Below are positions 1-7,568 of a DNA stretch of 16,971 nt, one piece after another (within the stretch, counting starts at the first letter, position 1; every line of letters begins with the position of its first letter). Under the pieces are notes generated by a model. The model worked only from the letters and a program-made list of their open reading frames with translations, searched no databases and was not told the origin of the DNA. The stretch comes from Collinsella sp. (GTDB lineage Bacteria > Actinomycetota > Coriobacteriia > Coriobacteriales > Coriobacteriaceae). Location of the stretch: NCBI GenBank assembly GCA_019419405.1, contig DYAA01000113.1, forward strand, positions 1 through 16,971, given 5' to 3'. The position numbers and the translations under genes are program-made.

Positions 1-921
1 GTTGGGATTGGCGGCTGCCGCGCGCATTGCGTCGCTCTGGGCGCTGGCAATGTTGGCTGCCGCCATAGTGGGATCGCGCATGACGGCGGCCTTCTGCAGG
101 TCCTTGATCATCTGCTCGTCTTCTTGCGAGGCTGCGATGGAGTTGACGCCAAAGCTCACGATCTCGACACCACGCAGGTCGCGCCAGTCGGCAGAGAGGA
201 CCTCGTTGAGCGCACGAGCGAGCTCGGTGGTGTGGCCGGGGATGGCGCTGTAGCGGATGCCCATTTCCGAGATCTTGGCAAAGGCGGGCTGCAGGGCGGT
301 GAGCAGCTCGGACTTAAGCTGGCTGTCGATCTTGTCGCGCGTGTAGCTATCGGTCACGTTGCCGCATACGTTGGTGTAGAACAGCAGCGGGTTGGTGATG
401 CGGTACGAATACTCGCCGTTGCAGCGCACGGAGATGTCGACGTCCAGACCAATGTTGTTATCGACCACGCGGAAGGGCACGGGCGAGGCGGTGCCGTACT
501 TGTTGCCGATGATCTCCTTGGTGTTGATGAAGTAGACGCGCTGGTCCTTGCCCGCGTCGCCGCCAAAGGTAAAGCGGCTGCCGATATTGGCGAAGGTCTC
601 CTTGATGGAATCGCCCAGGTTGCCGCTAAAGACGCTCGGCTCGCTGCCGGTATCGAAGACGAACTCACCAGGCTCCAGCGCGACTTCGATGATCTTGCCG
701 TTTTGCACCACGAGCATGCCCTGGCCGTCGTTGACGGCGATGACCGAGCCGTTGGAGATGACGTTGTCCTCGCCGCGCGTGTTGGAGCTGCGGCCACCGG
801 TGCGTTTGCTGCCCTTGCAGGCCAAGACGTCAGCAGGCATCGATTCGCAGTAGATAAATTCCTTCCACTGGTCGGCCATGACGCCGCCGGCAGCTCCCAA
901 TCCAGCTTTCAAGAGTCCCAT
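1..921 (-). CDS. SPFH-domain protein (YdjI-like), 3' end beyond window
   Basis: The reading frame opens at the ATG at 921 and stays open for 307 codons to the left edge, so the C-terminus is missing. The start is supported by an AAAGGAAG ribosome site about 6 bases upstream. The N-terminus reads MGLLKAGLGAAGGVMADQWK, followed by an SPFH/band-7-like core (segments ISNGSVIAVNDGQGMLVVQ and EPGEFVFDTGSEPSVF) and an Ala-rich helical tail around residues 285-307. No transmembrane segment is visible. It matches the 'virion core protein-like' SPFH family, whose Bacillus member YdjI sits in the ydjFGHI operon and is linked to PspA-type envelope stress. Family members often end in a zinc ribbon, which would lie outside the window. 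It is the third gene of a minus-strand operon, 48 bases after the zinc-ribbon membrane protein. Family assignment is firm; the role is inferred. Confidence 0.85.
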   Translation of the reverse strand, partial: MGLLKAGLGAAGGVMADQWKEFIYCESMPADVLACKGSKRTGGRSSNTRGEDNVISNGSVIAVNDGQGMLVVQNGKIIEVALEPGEFVFDTGSEPSVFSGNLGDSIKETFANIGSRFTFGGDAGKDQRVYFINTKEIIGNKYGTASPVPFRVVDNNIGLDVDISVRCNGEYSYRITNPLLFYTNVCGNVTDSYTRDKIDSQLKSELLTALQPAFAKISEMGIRYSAIPGHTTELARALNEVLSADWRDLRGVEIVSFGVNSIAASQEDEQMIKDLQKAAVMRDPTMAAANIASAQSDAMRAAAANPN

Positions 922-969
922 GGTGATCTTCCTTTCTCGTCAAAGGCCGGGTGGTATTGGTCGGATTGC

Positions 970-2292
970 TTAGTCGTCCTTGTCGTCTTTCATGACAACG
1001 GTGGTCTCGGTGTGGTTGAAGGTGTCGTGCTTCTCGGTCAGGTCGAGCTCGCCGCAGTACTCGTCGGCGTGGGCGGCCTCGTTGGCCGTCTTGAGCTGGC
1101 CTACCAGTAGCACGTCTCCGATAATCACGATGATCAGCGGCGCGATGATGTTGATGAGAATGCCCTCGACATCGAAGGTGAGGTAATCTGGATCGAAGGC
1201 GTATTCTCCCATAAAGAGAACCTGGGAGAGGACAAATCCGATCACAAAGAACAGCACCGAGGCGATGGCGAGCTTGGGCTTGGAGCAGGGGAGCTCGCCG
1301 ACCAAGCGGCCGGTCTGGCCGTTCATGGCAAACAGGTAGCTCTTGCCGTTCCACGAGGTGGAGAGCATCCAGACGGGGAACAGGGCGTAGTCGCTGTCTT
1401 CCCAGGTGTAGTCGAGCTGCTTGCTTTCGACCGTGGCATCGTCATATTCGTCGACGACGGTCTCGCGCAGGGCCGAGATCGTGCTCTCCTCCATGCGGCG
1501 CTCGGCGCGCGCCTTGCACGTCTCGCAATCCTCATCGTAACGGTTGGCGATGTAGCCGGGCATATAGGCGACCGAGAACGGGCGCAACGCGTCGTAGTCA
1601 AACGGCTCGATGGCGTCCATGTGGCCGTCGGGCATCTTGGACGATCCGTCGACGGGCACGCGCTTAAACGAGATATTGCCCTTGCGATAGGCATCGTAGT
1701 GGTCGGTGGTCGTGACGGTGCGATCGGATTCCTCGGTCACGGTCTCGTTGGTCGCGTCAAAGTACACTTCGCCGTCAACGCGGGCGCCGTAGAGCCAAAA
1801 CGGCACGTAGACACCTTGGACCTCGTCGATGTGGTTGCCGGTGACAAAGCTCTTGGGCAGCAAGATTTTGCCCTTGTAGTGTTCCTTGAGTGCGGCCGTG
1901 ACGTCGTCGCGCCCGAGCTTAAACGGAATCACCAGGTCGGGCGAGAAGTCGCCCGAGAGCTGGCCGGGCGCCACGGCAGAGTTGCCGCAGTACGGGCAGG
2001 TGGTGACGGCGACGGTGCCGTCGGACACGAGCTCGGCGCCGCACGACGAGCAGATGTAGCCGGCGTTTTGGGCGAGCTCCTGCACCGCGTCGTCGGCGAC
2101 GGGCTTGGGCGTTGCGGCTGCCGCATCGGCTTTGGCATCTGCCTTGTCCTGGCGCTCGCGATAGAGGGCCTCGACTTCTTCGACTTCAAAACGCGAATCG
2201 CAGTAGTCGCAGACGAGCTTTTGCTCGGCACTGGCAAAGTGAAGGGGGCCGCCACACGCGGGGCACTGATAGTTGACGCTCTCGAAGGCCAT
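970..2292 (-). CDS. Zinc-ribbon membrane protein, YdjG-like
   Basis: A protein of 440 residues. It has two N-terminal zinc ribbons: C10-x2-C13 with C28-x2-C31, and C81-x2-C84 with C99-x2-C102, separated by an Ala/Lys/Asp-rich charged linker (about 45-75). A large soluble middle region follows, containing another Cys pair (DCETCKARAERR). Two predicted membrane helices lie near 340-361 and 377-399, and the tail is short and very acidic (ends KDDKDD). The ribosome site GGAAAGGA precedes the ATG at 2292. This layout resembles Bacillus YdjG, sometimes mis-annotated as a phage replication or PriA-like protein because of the ribbons. It is the middle gene of the operon, between another zinc-ribbon protein and the SPFH protein, so a membrane-associated scaffold or stress role is plausible. 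The biochemical function is unknown. Confidence 0.8.
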   Translation of the reverse strand: MAFESVNYQCPACGGPLHFASAEQKLVCDYCDSRFEVEEVEALYRERQDKADAKADAAAATPKPVADDAVQELAQNAGYICSSCGAELVSDGTVAVTTCPYCGNSAVAPGQLSGDFSPDLVIPFKLGRDDVTAALKEHYKGKILLPKSFVTGNHIDEVQGVYVPFWLYGARVDGEVYFDATNETVTEESDRTVTTTDHYDAYRKGNISFKRVPVDGSSKMPDGHMDAIEPFDYDALRPFSVAYMPGYIANRYDEDCETCKARAERRMEESTISALRETVVDEYDDATVESKQLDYTWEDSDYALFPVWMLSTSWNGKSYLFAMNGQTGRLVGELPCSKPKLAIASVLFFVIGFVLSQVLFMGEYAFDPDYLTFDVEGILINIIAPLIIVIIGDVLLVGQLKTANEAAHADEYCGELDLTEKHDTFNHTETTVVMKDDKDD

Positions 2293-2316
2293 GATCGGTC
2301 CTTTCCGTGCCGGAGG

Positions 2317-3053
2317 CTATGCGCCGATGGCGCCGCCGCAGTATTCGCAGCGCCCACTGGCATCGGGAATGGTGGTGGCTCCGCAGAAGGGGCAGGTCAC
2401 CGCGGTCTTGGGGGCCTTGGCGGCCACGACGCTGTCGCGTGTCTCCTGGCGCAGCTGCACCAGCGCGTCGCGGACCTCGGTTGCCTGGCGCTTGGCCTCG
2501 CGGTATTCGATGGAGCCGCGCTGATCGATGGTGGAGTCGTTTACGCGCAGGTTGATCTCGGTAAAGTACGGCGTGTTGACGTGAATGGTCAGATTAAAGT
2601 CGTAATCCAGGTCGTAGCGCGGCGGGTTGTAGCTCTCGCGCTCGCCGTCCTCGGTCTCGCGATAGATCTCGGGCGATGCTCGTCGATATCCATATCGCAG
2701 CCGAGTACCTGCGAGAACTCGATGATGTCGGGATTGGCGTCGCGCCAGCGGCTCTGCGAGGTGATGATCAGCAGGCCCGCGTCCTCATCGAGCATGATGT
2801 TGGTGCGCCCGGCAGAAAGCGTGCGCGTGGGGTTGAACGACGCCAGGCGCTCGGCATTGGCCTCACGGTAGGCGAGCTGCTCGCGGATATCGTCCGCGGT
2901 GCTGGAGCGATAGCCGTGAAAGTAGGGGGAGAGCTTGCCGGCGCACTCTTTGCACAGGTAGCCTTCATTGATTTTTGTCTTACCTAGAAGTCCCAGCTCG
3001 GTACCGCAAATCGCGCACTCTTTCTTCTCGAACATCTTGTCAAAGAAGCCCAT
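2317..3053 (-). pseudogene. DUF4428-like zinc-ribbon protein split by a 1-base frameshift
   Basis: The gene starts at the ATG at 3053 with a good GGGAGG ribosome site. The first ~125 residues are convincing: an N-terminal zinc ribbon (C13-x2-C16, C34-x2-C37) of DUF4428 type, then a domain including NIMLDEDAGLLIITSQSRW. After CDMDIDEH (around 2671-2680) the frame turns into Arg/Ala/Thr-rich nonsense and stops at 2589. Moving by one base gives a normal continuation (EIYRETEDGERESYNPPRYD) and a second zinc ribbon near the C-terminus (CPFCG...CEYCGG), ending at a TAG at 2317-2319. That is 24 bases before the next gene's start. The intact protein would be about 245 residues with ribbons at both ends. 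A lost base explains the break; a sequencing error is equally possible. It is the first clear gene of the minus-strand operon. Confidence 0.8.
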
Positions 3054-3082
3054 GGCTGCCTCCCATCAACTGGTAGCGTGTG

Positions 3083-3211
3083 TCACTTTTGATGATGGGG
3101 GAGTGCGCGATCTTTCACGATACCCAGACGGCTCAAGGAGTCTCCGCAACTGGGACACATGGCCCATTTTTCATCCGGCACATAGGGACACTCCTTGCCG
3201 CGGGTAGTCAT
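3083..3211 (-). CDS. Possible small zinc-ribbon ORF (42 aa), doubtful
   Basis: A 42-residue frame beginning MTTRGKECPYVPDEKWAMCP, with the Cys pattern C8...C19-x2-C22 and two His near the end. It lies 29 bases upstream of the zinc-ribbon gene at 3053 on the same strand, so it could be a leading gene of that operon. Against it: no ribosome site precedes the ATG, the start codon is inside a REP-like repeat, and the Cys set is one short of a standard four-Cys ribbon. It could equally be the remnant of a longer protein interrupted by the repeat. Confidence 0.25.
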   Translation of the reverse strand: MTTRGKECPYVPDEKWAMCPSCGDSLSRLGIVKDRALPHHQK

Positions 3212-3263
3212 TGGGCACTCATTGGGGACGTACTTAAATGAGTGGTGCTTAAATGAGTGGTTG
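3184..3263. repeat. REP-like palindrome, duplicated copy (R1)
   Basis: Contains GTAGTCATTGGG, then CACTCATTGGGGACGTAC, then two direct copies of CTTAAATGAGTGGT. CACTCATT and AATGAGTG are inverted and can form a hairpin. The doubled left and right arms suggest one repeat inserted into, or duplicated within, another. Related copies lie at 7776-7806 (cleanest) and 16698-16740 (decayed). The upstream GGGACACTCCT is also shared with the 7776 copy. Such elements are usually mobilised by an IS200-like REP transposase; none is encoded here. Confidence 0.7.
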
Positions 3264-3511
3264 AGGCCGCGGAGCCCACGTCCGATGAACGCCTCGATGC
3301 CTTCGTCGTCACCTTTGGGCTTACAAGGCGCGAGCGCGATATTCTTGAGGTCTTGGTCGTTTCGGACCAGAGCGTCCAGGACATCGCCACAACGCTTTTC
3401 CTCTCGCGCTCCACGCTCTACCGCCACATTTCCTTGATCAACAAAAAGACCGACACCGCCTCGCGTGTGGCCCTTATCAACTTCTTCTGGTCCTGGACAC
3501 CCAAGGACTAG
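3257..3511 (+). pseudogene. C-terminal remnant of a LuxR-type regulator
   Basis: 84 codons reading VEAAEPTSDERLDAF, then a recognisable LuxR/GerE helix-turn-helix (LTRRERDILEVL, QDIATTLFLSRSTLYRHISL, then INKKTDTASRVALINFF), ending at a TAG at 3509-3511. Coriobacterial LuxR regulators of this type normally have a long multi-pass membrane N-terminus, about 350-450 residues. None of it is present: the frame begins at a GTG at the edge of the R1 repeat with no ribosome site. The repeat has most likely replaced or accompanied deletion of the 5' part. It is probably not expressed as a working regulator. Confidence 0.75.
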
Positions 3512-3516
3512 CTAAT

Positions 3517-3601
3517 CCCCCAATAAGTTGCGGTGGAATAGTCCCTAAATTAAAGTCACGGGGCTTTAAGCGGGAACTATTTCACCGCAACTGCTGAGGG
3601 G
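3517..3601. repeat. Long imperfect palindrome (R4)
   Basis: AGTTGCGGTGGAATAGTCCC (3526-3545) is inverted against GGGAACTATTTCACCGCAACT (3572-3592), with outer CCCC/GGGG pairing and a nested TTAAAG...CTTTAA hairpin inside. It follows the LuxR remnant's stop by 5 bases and lies 82 bases past the end of mgtA on the other strand. It could serve as a shared transcription barrier, but no T-tract follows on either strand. Its edge CCGCAACTGCT is shared with element B. Confidence 0.7.
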
Positions 3602-3683
3602 ATAGACTGCGACAGCGGCAGAGGCAGCGGCATCGGTGGCGGCAGAGGCAACGGCAACTGGCAGGGTGTTTTCCGTCTGCTTG
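3602..3683. other. Non-coding spacer with degenerate GGCARM hexamer run
   Basis: The region between R4 and the mgtA stop. From about 3615 to 3663 it is a loose 6-base repeat (GGCAGA, GGCAGC, GGCATC, GGTGGC, GGCAGA, GGCAAC, GGCAAC). No gene or terminator is evident. Confidence 0.5.
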
Positions 3684-6452
3684 CTACAGCAGCTCGCCGT
3701 GGCGGGCAATGTAGCGGCGCTTTGCCAGCTGAGTGAGCGCGATGTAGGCGGTGACGATGCCGATGAGCAGCGCGAAGAAGCTCGCCGGCAGCGGCAAGAG
3801 GCCGAGCGCATCGGCGATGGGGCTTGCCGGCAGCCAGGTGACGAGCGCCAGGCCCAGTACGGTGAGAACGCACAGCGCGGGCGCGGCGTGGTCGCGCGGG
3901 CTCGGCAGGCGCGGGGAGCGCAGCATGTGGATCACGAGCGTCTGCGACCACATGGACTCGACAAACCAGCCGCTCTGGAAGAGCGCCACAAAGGCCGCCA
4001 TGCCTGCGGCGTTGCCCGTCCCGGCGAGCTCGGACCAGCTTGCGCCTACGGTGGCAGGGCACACCACAAAGAAGAGCGCGGCGAAGGTTACGATGTCAAA
4101 CAGCGAGCTCACGGGACCCAACTCGAGCATAAAGCCCTTAATGGACGCGGCGTCCCAGGCGCGCGGACGGGCGGTCCAGGCGTCATCGACGGTGTCCCAC
4201 GGCAGCGCGATACACACGATCTCGTAGACCAGCGACAGCAACACCAGCTGCAGGGCGCTCATGGGCAAAAACGGCAGGAACAGGCTCGCGACGGTCACGG
4301 ACAGTACGTTGCCAAAGTTGGAGCTCACCGTGGTCTTGAGGTACTTGAGCAGGTTGCCGTAGGTGCGGCGGCCTTCGATGATGCCGCGCTCGAGCACACC
4401 CAGGTCCTTCTGAAGCAAGATGATATCGGCGGATTCCTTGGCGATGTCGACGGCCGAATCGACCGAGATGCCGCAGTCGCTCGCGCGCATGGCGGCGGCG
4501 TCGTTGATGCCGTCGCCCATAAAGCCCACGGTGTGGCCGAGCAGCTCGCGCATGACGCGCACCAGACGCGCCTTCTGCAGCGGCGAGAGCTTGGCGAAGA
4601 GGTGGGTGTGCTCGGCGCGCTCGGCAAGCTCGGCGTCATCGAGCGCATCGATCTCGGAGCCCAGCAAGACATTGCTCGCGTCGATACCGATCTGCTCGCA
4701 GACGGTGGCGGCGACGCGATCGTTGTCGCCGGTCAGGACCTTGACCGCCACGCCCTTGGCCTCGAGGGTGGCGACGGCGCCCGCGGCACTCGCCTTGGGC
4801 GGATCGAGGAAGGCCAAAAAGCCCATCAGCACCATGTCGCACTCGTCGGCGATGCCAAACTCGCCCACGCAGCGCGGATTGGTCTTCTGCGCCACGGCAA
4901 TCACGCGCAGGCCCTCGGCGTTAAGTCCGGCGACCTGCTTTCGAATCTGGGCGAGCCTCTCGTCGGTGAGCGGCTGAGCGATGCCATCGACCTCGACAAA
5001 GGAGCAGATCTCGAGCATTTCCTCGGCAGCGCCCTTGGTAACCATCTGGGTTTTGCCTTGGGCGTCGGCGACAACTACGCTCAGGCGACGGCGCGAGAAA
5101 TCGAAGGGCACCTCGTCGACCTTGGTATAGCGGTCGCGCAGGCTCTGGCCCAGCATGGAATCGGGCACGACGGTCGAGGGCGTCACATCGGCACGGTCGA
5201 TGACGGCCAGGTCGATAAGGTTTTTGAGGCCGGTCTGGAAGAAGCTGTTCAAAAACGCATGGCGCAGCACGCGTGCATCCTCGTTGCCGTCGGTGTTGAG
5301 GTAGCGCTCGAGCACGATGCGGTCCTCGGTGAGGGTGCCGGTCTTGTCGCAGCACAGGACGTCCATCGCGCCGAGGTTTTGGATCGCCGGCAGTTCCTTG
5401 ACGATAACCTGGCGACGGGCGAGGTCCTTGGCGCCCTGCGACAGGCTCGTGGTCACGATGACGGGAAGCATCTGCGGCGTGATGCCCACGGCCACGCTCG
5501 TGGCGAACAACAGCGCATCGATGACGTTGCCCTTGGTGGCGGCGTTGATGGCAAAGACCGCCGGCGCCATAACGAGCATGAGGCGCACGAGCAGCATGGA
5601 GACGCTCGAGACGCCGCGGTCAAACGCGCTCTTCTCGCCGCGCCCGTTGAGCATCTTGGCGATGCCGCCCAGGTATGTGTCCGAGCCGGTGGCAACGACG
5701 AGTGCCATGGCGGTGCCGTTTTGCACGGAGGTGCCGGTAAAGACGATGTTCTTGCAGGCAGACAGCGGCAACGCGGAGCTGTCGGCGCCCTCAATGACAG
5801 CTGCGGCAGAGGTCTTCTCGACGGCCTCGCTCTCGCCCGTGAGCGCGGACTCGATCACAAACAGGTCGCGCGCGGTGATGATGCGGGCATCGGCCGGCAC
5901 CATATCGCCGGCAGAGAGACGGATCACATCGCCGGGGACGAGCTCGTCGAAGGGGATTTCGAGGCGCTCGTCGTCGCGCAGGGCGCAGCAGGTGTTGGAG
6001 ACCAGGTCCTTGAGGGCCTCGGCCGCATTGCCGCTGCGGGCTTCCTGGATAAACTTCATGCCGCCCGATACCAGCAACATGATGCCGATGACGATGACCG
6101 TGGAGGGGTCGCGCTGCGGCTCGGGCACGGCGAGCACGTCGATGTAGAGCGAGACCAGCGCGAGCGCGGCGAGGATGCCGGCGAAGGGGTCAACGAATGC
6201 GTCGGCGATGCGGCGCACAAGCGTCTTGGTCGGCGCCTCGATGGTGTTGGGGCCGACGGCGTTCAGGCGCTCGGCGGCATGCTCGGCAGTGAGTCCGTCG
6301 GCCGTGGCGTCGAGCAGCACGAGGGCGTCCTCGGCGCTATGGGTGGCGGCGAATATGATGTTCTTGGACATGCCGGCGCGAGCGGCGGGGCGCGCCGTGC
6401 GGCGGCGCTTGGAGATGGCTTCGAGTACCGTGGCGGTTTTGAGCATCAGCAT
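3684..6452 (-). CDS. mgtA: Mg2+-importing P-type ATPase
   Basis: A 922-residue P3B-type ATPase, near the usual MgtA length of about 900. It uses ATP to drive Mg2+ into the cell across the membrane. The phosphorylated aspartate is D369 in CDKTGTLT, the actuator loop TGES is at 205-208 and the hinge GDGIND at 646-651. The family-typical segments SGGMKFIQEARSGNAAEAL and TSVAVGITPQMLPVIVTTSL are present. About ten membrane helices are predicted: two pairs before the catalytic loop and six after (SVTVASLFLPFLPMSALQLV to FFALLIGIVTAYIALTQL). The start at 6452 is set by AAGGAGG six bases upstream. An inner Met at residue 28 (MSKN) lacks such a site. It is monocistronic with a long leader. MgtA pumps are typically induced by low Mg2+; the leader features described separately would fit this. 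Confidence 0.95.
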   Translation of the reverse strand: MLMLKTATVLEAISKRRRTARPAARAGMSKNIIFAATHSAEDALVLLDATADGLTAEHAAERLNAVGPNTIEAPTKTLVRRIADAFVDPFAGILAALALVSLYIDVLAVPEPQRDPSTVIVIGIMLLVSGGMKFIQEARSGNAAEALKDLVSNTCCALRDDERLEIPFDELVPGDVIRLSAGDMVPADARIITARDLFVIESALTGESEAVEKTSAAAVIEGADSSALPLSACKNIVFTGTSVQNGTAMALVVATGSDTYLGGIAKMLNGRGEKSAFDRGVSSVSMLLVRLMLVMAPAVFAINAATKGNVIDALLFATSVAVGITPQMLPVIVTTSLSQGAKDLARRQVIVKELPAIQNLGAMDVLCCDKTGTLTEDRIVLERYLNTDGNEDARVLRHAFLNSFFQTGLKNLIDLAVIDRADVTPSTVVPDSMLGQSLRDRYTKVDEVPFDFSRRRLSVVVADAQGKTQMVTKGAAEEMLEICSFVEVDGIAQPLTDERLAQIRKQVAGLNAEGLRVIAVAQKTNPRCVGEFGIADECDMVLMGFLAFLDPPKASAAGAVATLEAKGVAVKVLTGDNDRVAATVCEQIGIDASNVLLGSEIDALDDAELAERAEHTHLFAKLSPLQKARLVRVMRELLGHTVGFMGDGINDAAAMRASDCGISVDSAVDIAKESADIILLQKDLGVLERGIIEGRRTYGNLLKYLKTTVSSNFGNVLSVTVASLFLPFLPMSALQLVLLSLVYEIVCIALPWDTVDDAWTARPRAWDAASIKGFMLELGPVSSLFDIVTFAALFFVVCPATVGASWSELAGTGNAAGMAAFVALFQSGWFVESMWSQTLVIHMLRSPRLPSPRDHAAPALCVLTVLGLALVTWLPASPIADALGLLPLPASFFALLIGIVTAYIALTQLAKRRYIARHGELL

Positions 6453-6533
6453 AGGGTCCTCCTTGTTGAAGGGAGTTAGCGTACGTGTCGTATTTGCTTC
6501 AAAAAACCTAGATGTCGCTCACGTCATGCTTTC

Positions 6534-6571
6534 AAACCACCACAAAGGGACAGGCACCTTTGTGGTGGTTT
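6534..6571. repeat. 15-bp perfect palindrome in the mgtA leader
   Basis: Arms AAACCACCACAAAGG (6534-6548) and CCTTTGTGGTGGTTT (6557-6571) with loop GACAGGCA. It lies 82 bases upstream of the mgtA start, within the presumed leader. On the mgtA strand the stem is followed by GAAAGCATG with no T-run, so it is more likely a REP-type repeat (with the common GGGACAGGCACC core) than a standard terminator. It could nevertheless affect read-through into mgtA. Confidence 0.75.
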
Positions 6572-6591
6572 TGACGATCGGTTAGTGGCGC

Positions 6592-6663
6592 TTATGCGTG
6601 CGCGGAATCCTCGCGGCGTGCCGAGGGCGACATGCAGGTTTTTCGACTATGGCTGCCTTCCAT
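6592..6663 (-). CDS. Candidate leader ORF upstream of mgtA (23 aa)
   Basis: A 23-codon frame beginning MEGSHSRKTC and ending DSAHA, with an excellent ribosome site (AAGGGGGTG, about 5 bases before the ATG at 6663). It lies between the candidate mgtA promoter and mgtA, 139 bases before the mgtA start, on the same strand. Enterobacterial mgtA carries a leader peptide (MgtL) whose translation controls read-through. This one is not proline-rich and is not homologous by eye, so a parallel role is inference. It may be chance. Confidence 0.35.
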   Translation of the reverse strand: MEGSHSRKTCMSPSARREDSAHA

Positions 6664-6698
6664 GGCACACCCCCTTAAGGCCGGGCGCGGCGCGCTTT

Positions 6699-6758
6699 GG
6701 GTATCTCGTACCCGTTTTAATCCGCCCGTATTTTTGATGAGGGGGTTTGCCGTGTCAA
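6699..6758 (-). promoter_or_regulatory. Candidate mgtA promoter and 5' hairpin
   Basis: On the minus strand, TTGACA (6758-6753) and AAAAAT (6735-6730) are separated by exactly 17 bases. A short hairpin GGGTA-CGAGA-TACCC (6713-6699) follows just after the expected start. This would give a leader of about 270 nt before mgtA, containing the small ORF at 6592-6663 and the palindrome at 6534-6571. The -35 is perfect; the -10 matches 4 of 6. Confidence 0.5.
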
Positions 6759-6887
6759 CCCCTTTGTTTGGAAAACCATTGCCCCTGACAAAGCCTTTAC
6801 AGAATGCTGAGGCCCCAAAGCGCGCCCGCAACGCGCCTTGCCTGCGCTAAACTGGAAGACACGTACGCGATTACGAGAGGAGCCCGC

Positions 6888-7568
6888 ATGGAGGCTTACA
6901 AGCAAGAGTTCATCAAGTTTATGGTCGAGTCCGATGTTCTTAAGTTCGGCAGCTTTACGCTCAAGAGCGGCCGTCAGTCCCCGTTCTTTATGAACGCCGG
7001 CGCTTACGTGACGGGCTATCAGCTCAAGAAGCTGGGCGAGTATTACGCCCAGGCCATTCACGATAACTTTGGCGACGACTTCGACGTGCTGTTTGGACCG
7101 GCCTACAAGGGCATTCCGCTGGCCGTCGTGACCGCCATTGCCTACCACGAGCTGTACGGCAAGGAGGTCAAGTACTGCTGTGACCGCAAGGAGGCCAAGG
7201 ACCACGGTGCCGACAAGGGCAACCTTTTGGGCTATGAGCCCCAGGACGGCGACCGCGTGATTATGGTCGAGGATGTCACCACCTCCGGCAAGTCCATCGA
7301 CGAGACCTACCCCAAGGTCAAGGCTGCTGCCGATGTCGAGATCAAGGGCCTTATCGTTTCCCTCAACCGCATGGAGGTCGGCAAGGGTGGCGTGACCACC
7401 GCGCAGAAGGAGATCGAGGCCAAGTACGGTTTCCCCGTCGCGAGCATCGTCTCCATGGCCGAGGTCGTCGAGACCCTCTACAACCACGAGATCGACGGCA
7501 AGGTCGTCATCGATGACGAGCTCAAGGCCGCTATCGACGCCTACTACGAGCAGTACGGAGTTAAGTAG
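6888..7568 (+). CDS. pyrE: Orotate phosphoribosyltransferase
   Basis: A 226-residue enzyme converting orotate and PRPP to orotidine 5'-phosphate, the fifth step of UMP synthesis, in the cytoplasm. The PRPP-binding loop VIMVEDVTTSGKSI is at residues 124-137. Other hallmarks are FGSFTLKSGRQSPFFMN near the N-terminus, FGPAYKGIPLA, and the catalytic-loop region YCCDRKEAKDHGADKG. The start at 6888 is fixed by GAGAGGA 6-7 bases upstream. The frame is open back to 6804, but that stretch (LRPQSAPATRL) is upstream of the ribosome site and unlike the family. It appears as a single gene here, divergent from mgtA. No ordinary terminator follows; element A begins at the last base of its stop codon. Confidence 0.95.
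   Translation: MEAYKQEFIKFMVESDVLKFGSFTLKSGRQSPFFMNAGAYVTGYQLKKLGEYYAQAIHDNFGDDFDVLFGPAYKGIPLAVVTAIAYHELYGKEVKYCCDRKEAKDHGADKGNLLGYEPQDGDRVIMVEDVTTSGKSIDETYPKVKAAADVEIKGLIVSLNRMEVGKGGVTTAQKEIEAKYGFPVASIVSMAEVVETLYNHEIDGKVVIDDELKAAIDAYYEQYGVK

Noticed and set aside
3636..6479. Long open frame of 947 codons on plus across mgtA
   Set aside because: It is antisense to mgtA, whose motifs are unmistakable. Its protein is Gly/His/Arg/Asp-rich low-complexity sequence, a usual shadow in high-GC DNA.
6590..6720. Known riboswitch (M-box, yybP-ykoY or guanidine type) in the mgtA leader
   Set aside because: The GGGTA/TACCC hairpin and the AAGGGGGTG stretch recalled these classes, but their conserved core sequences are not present.
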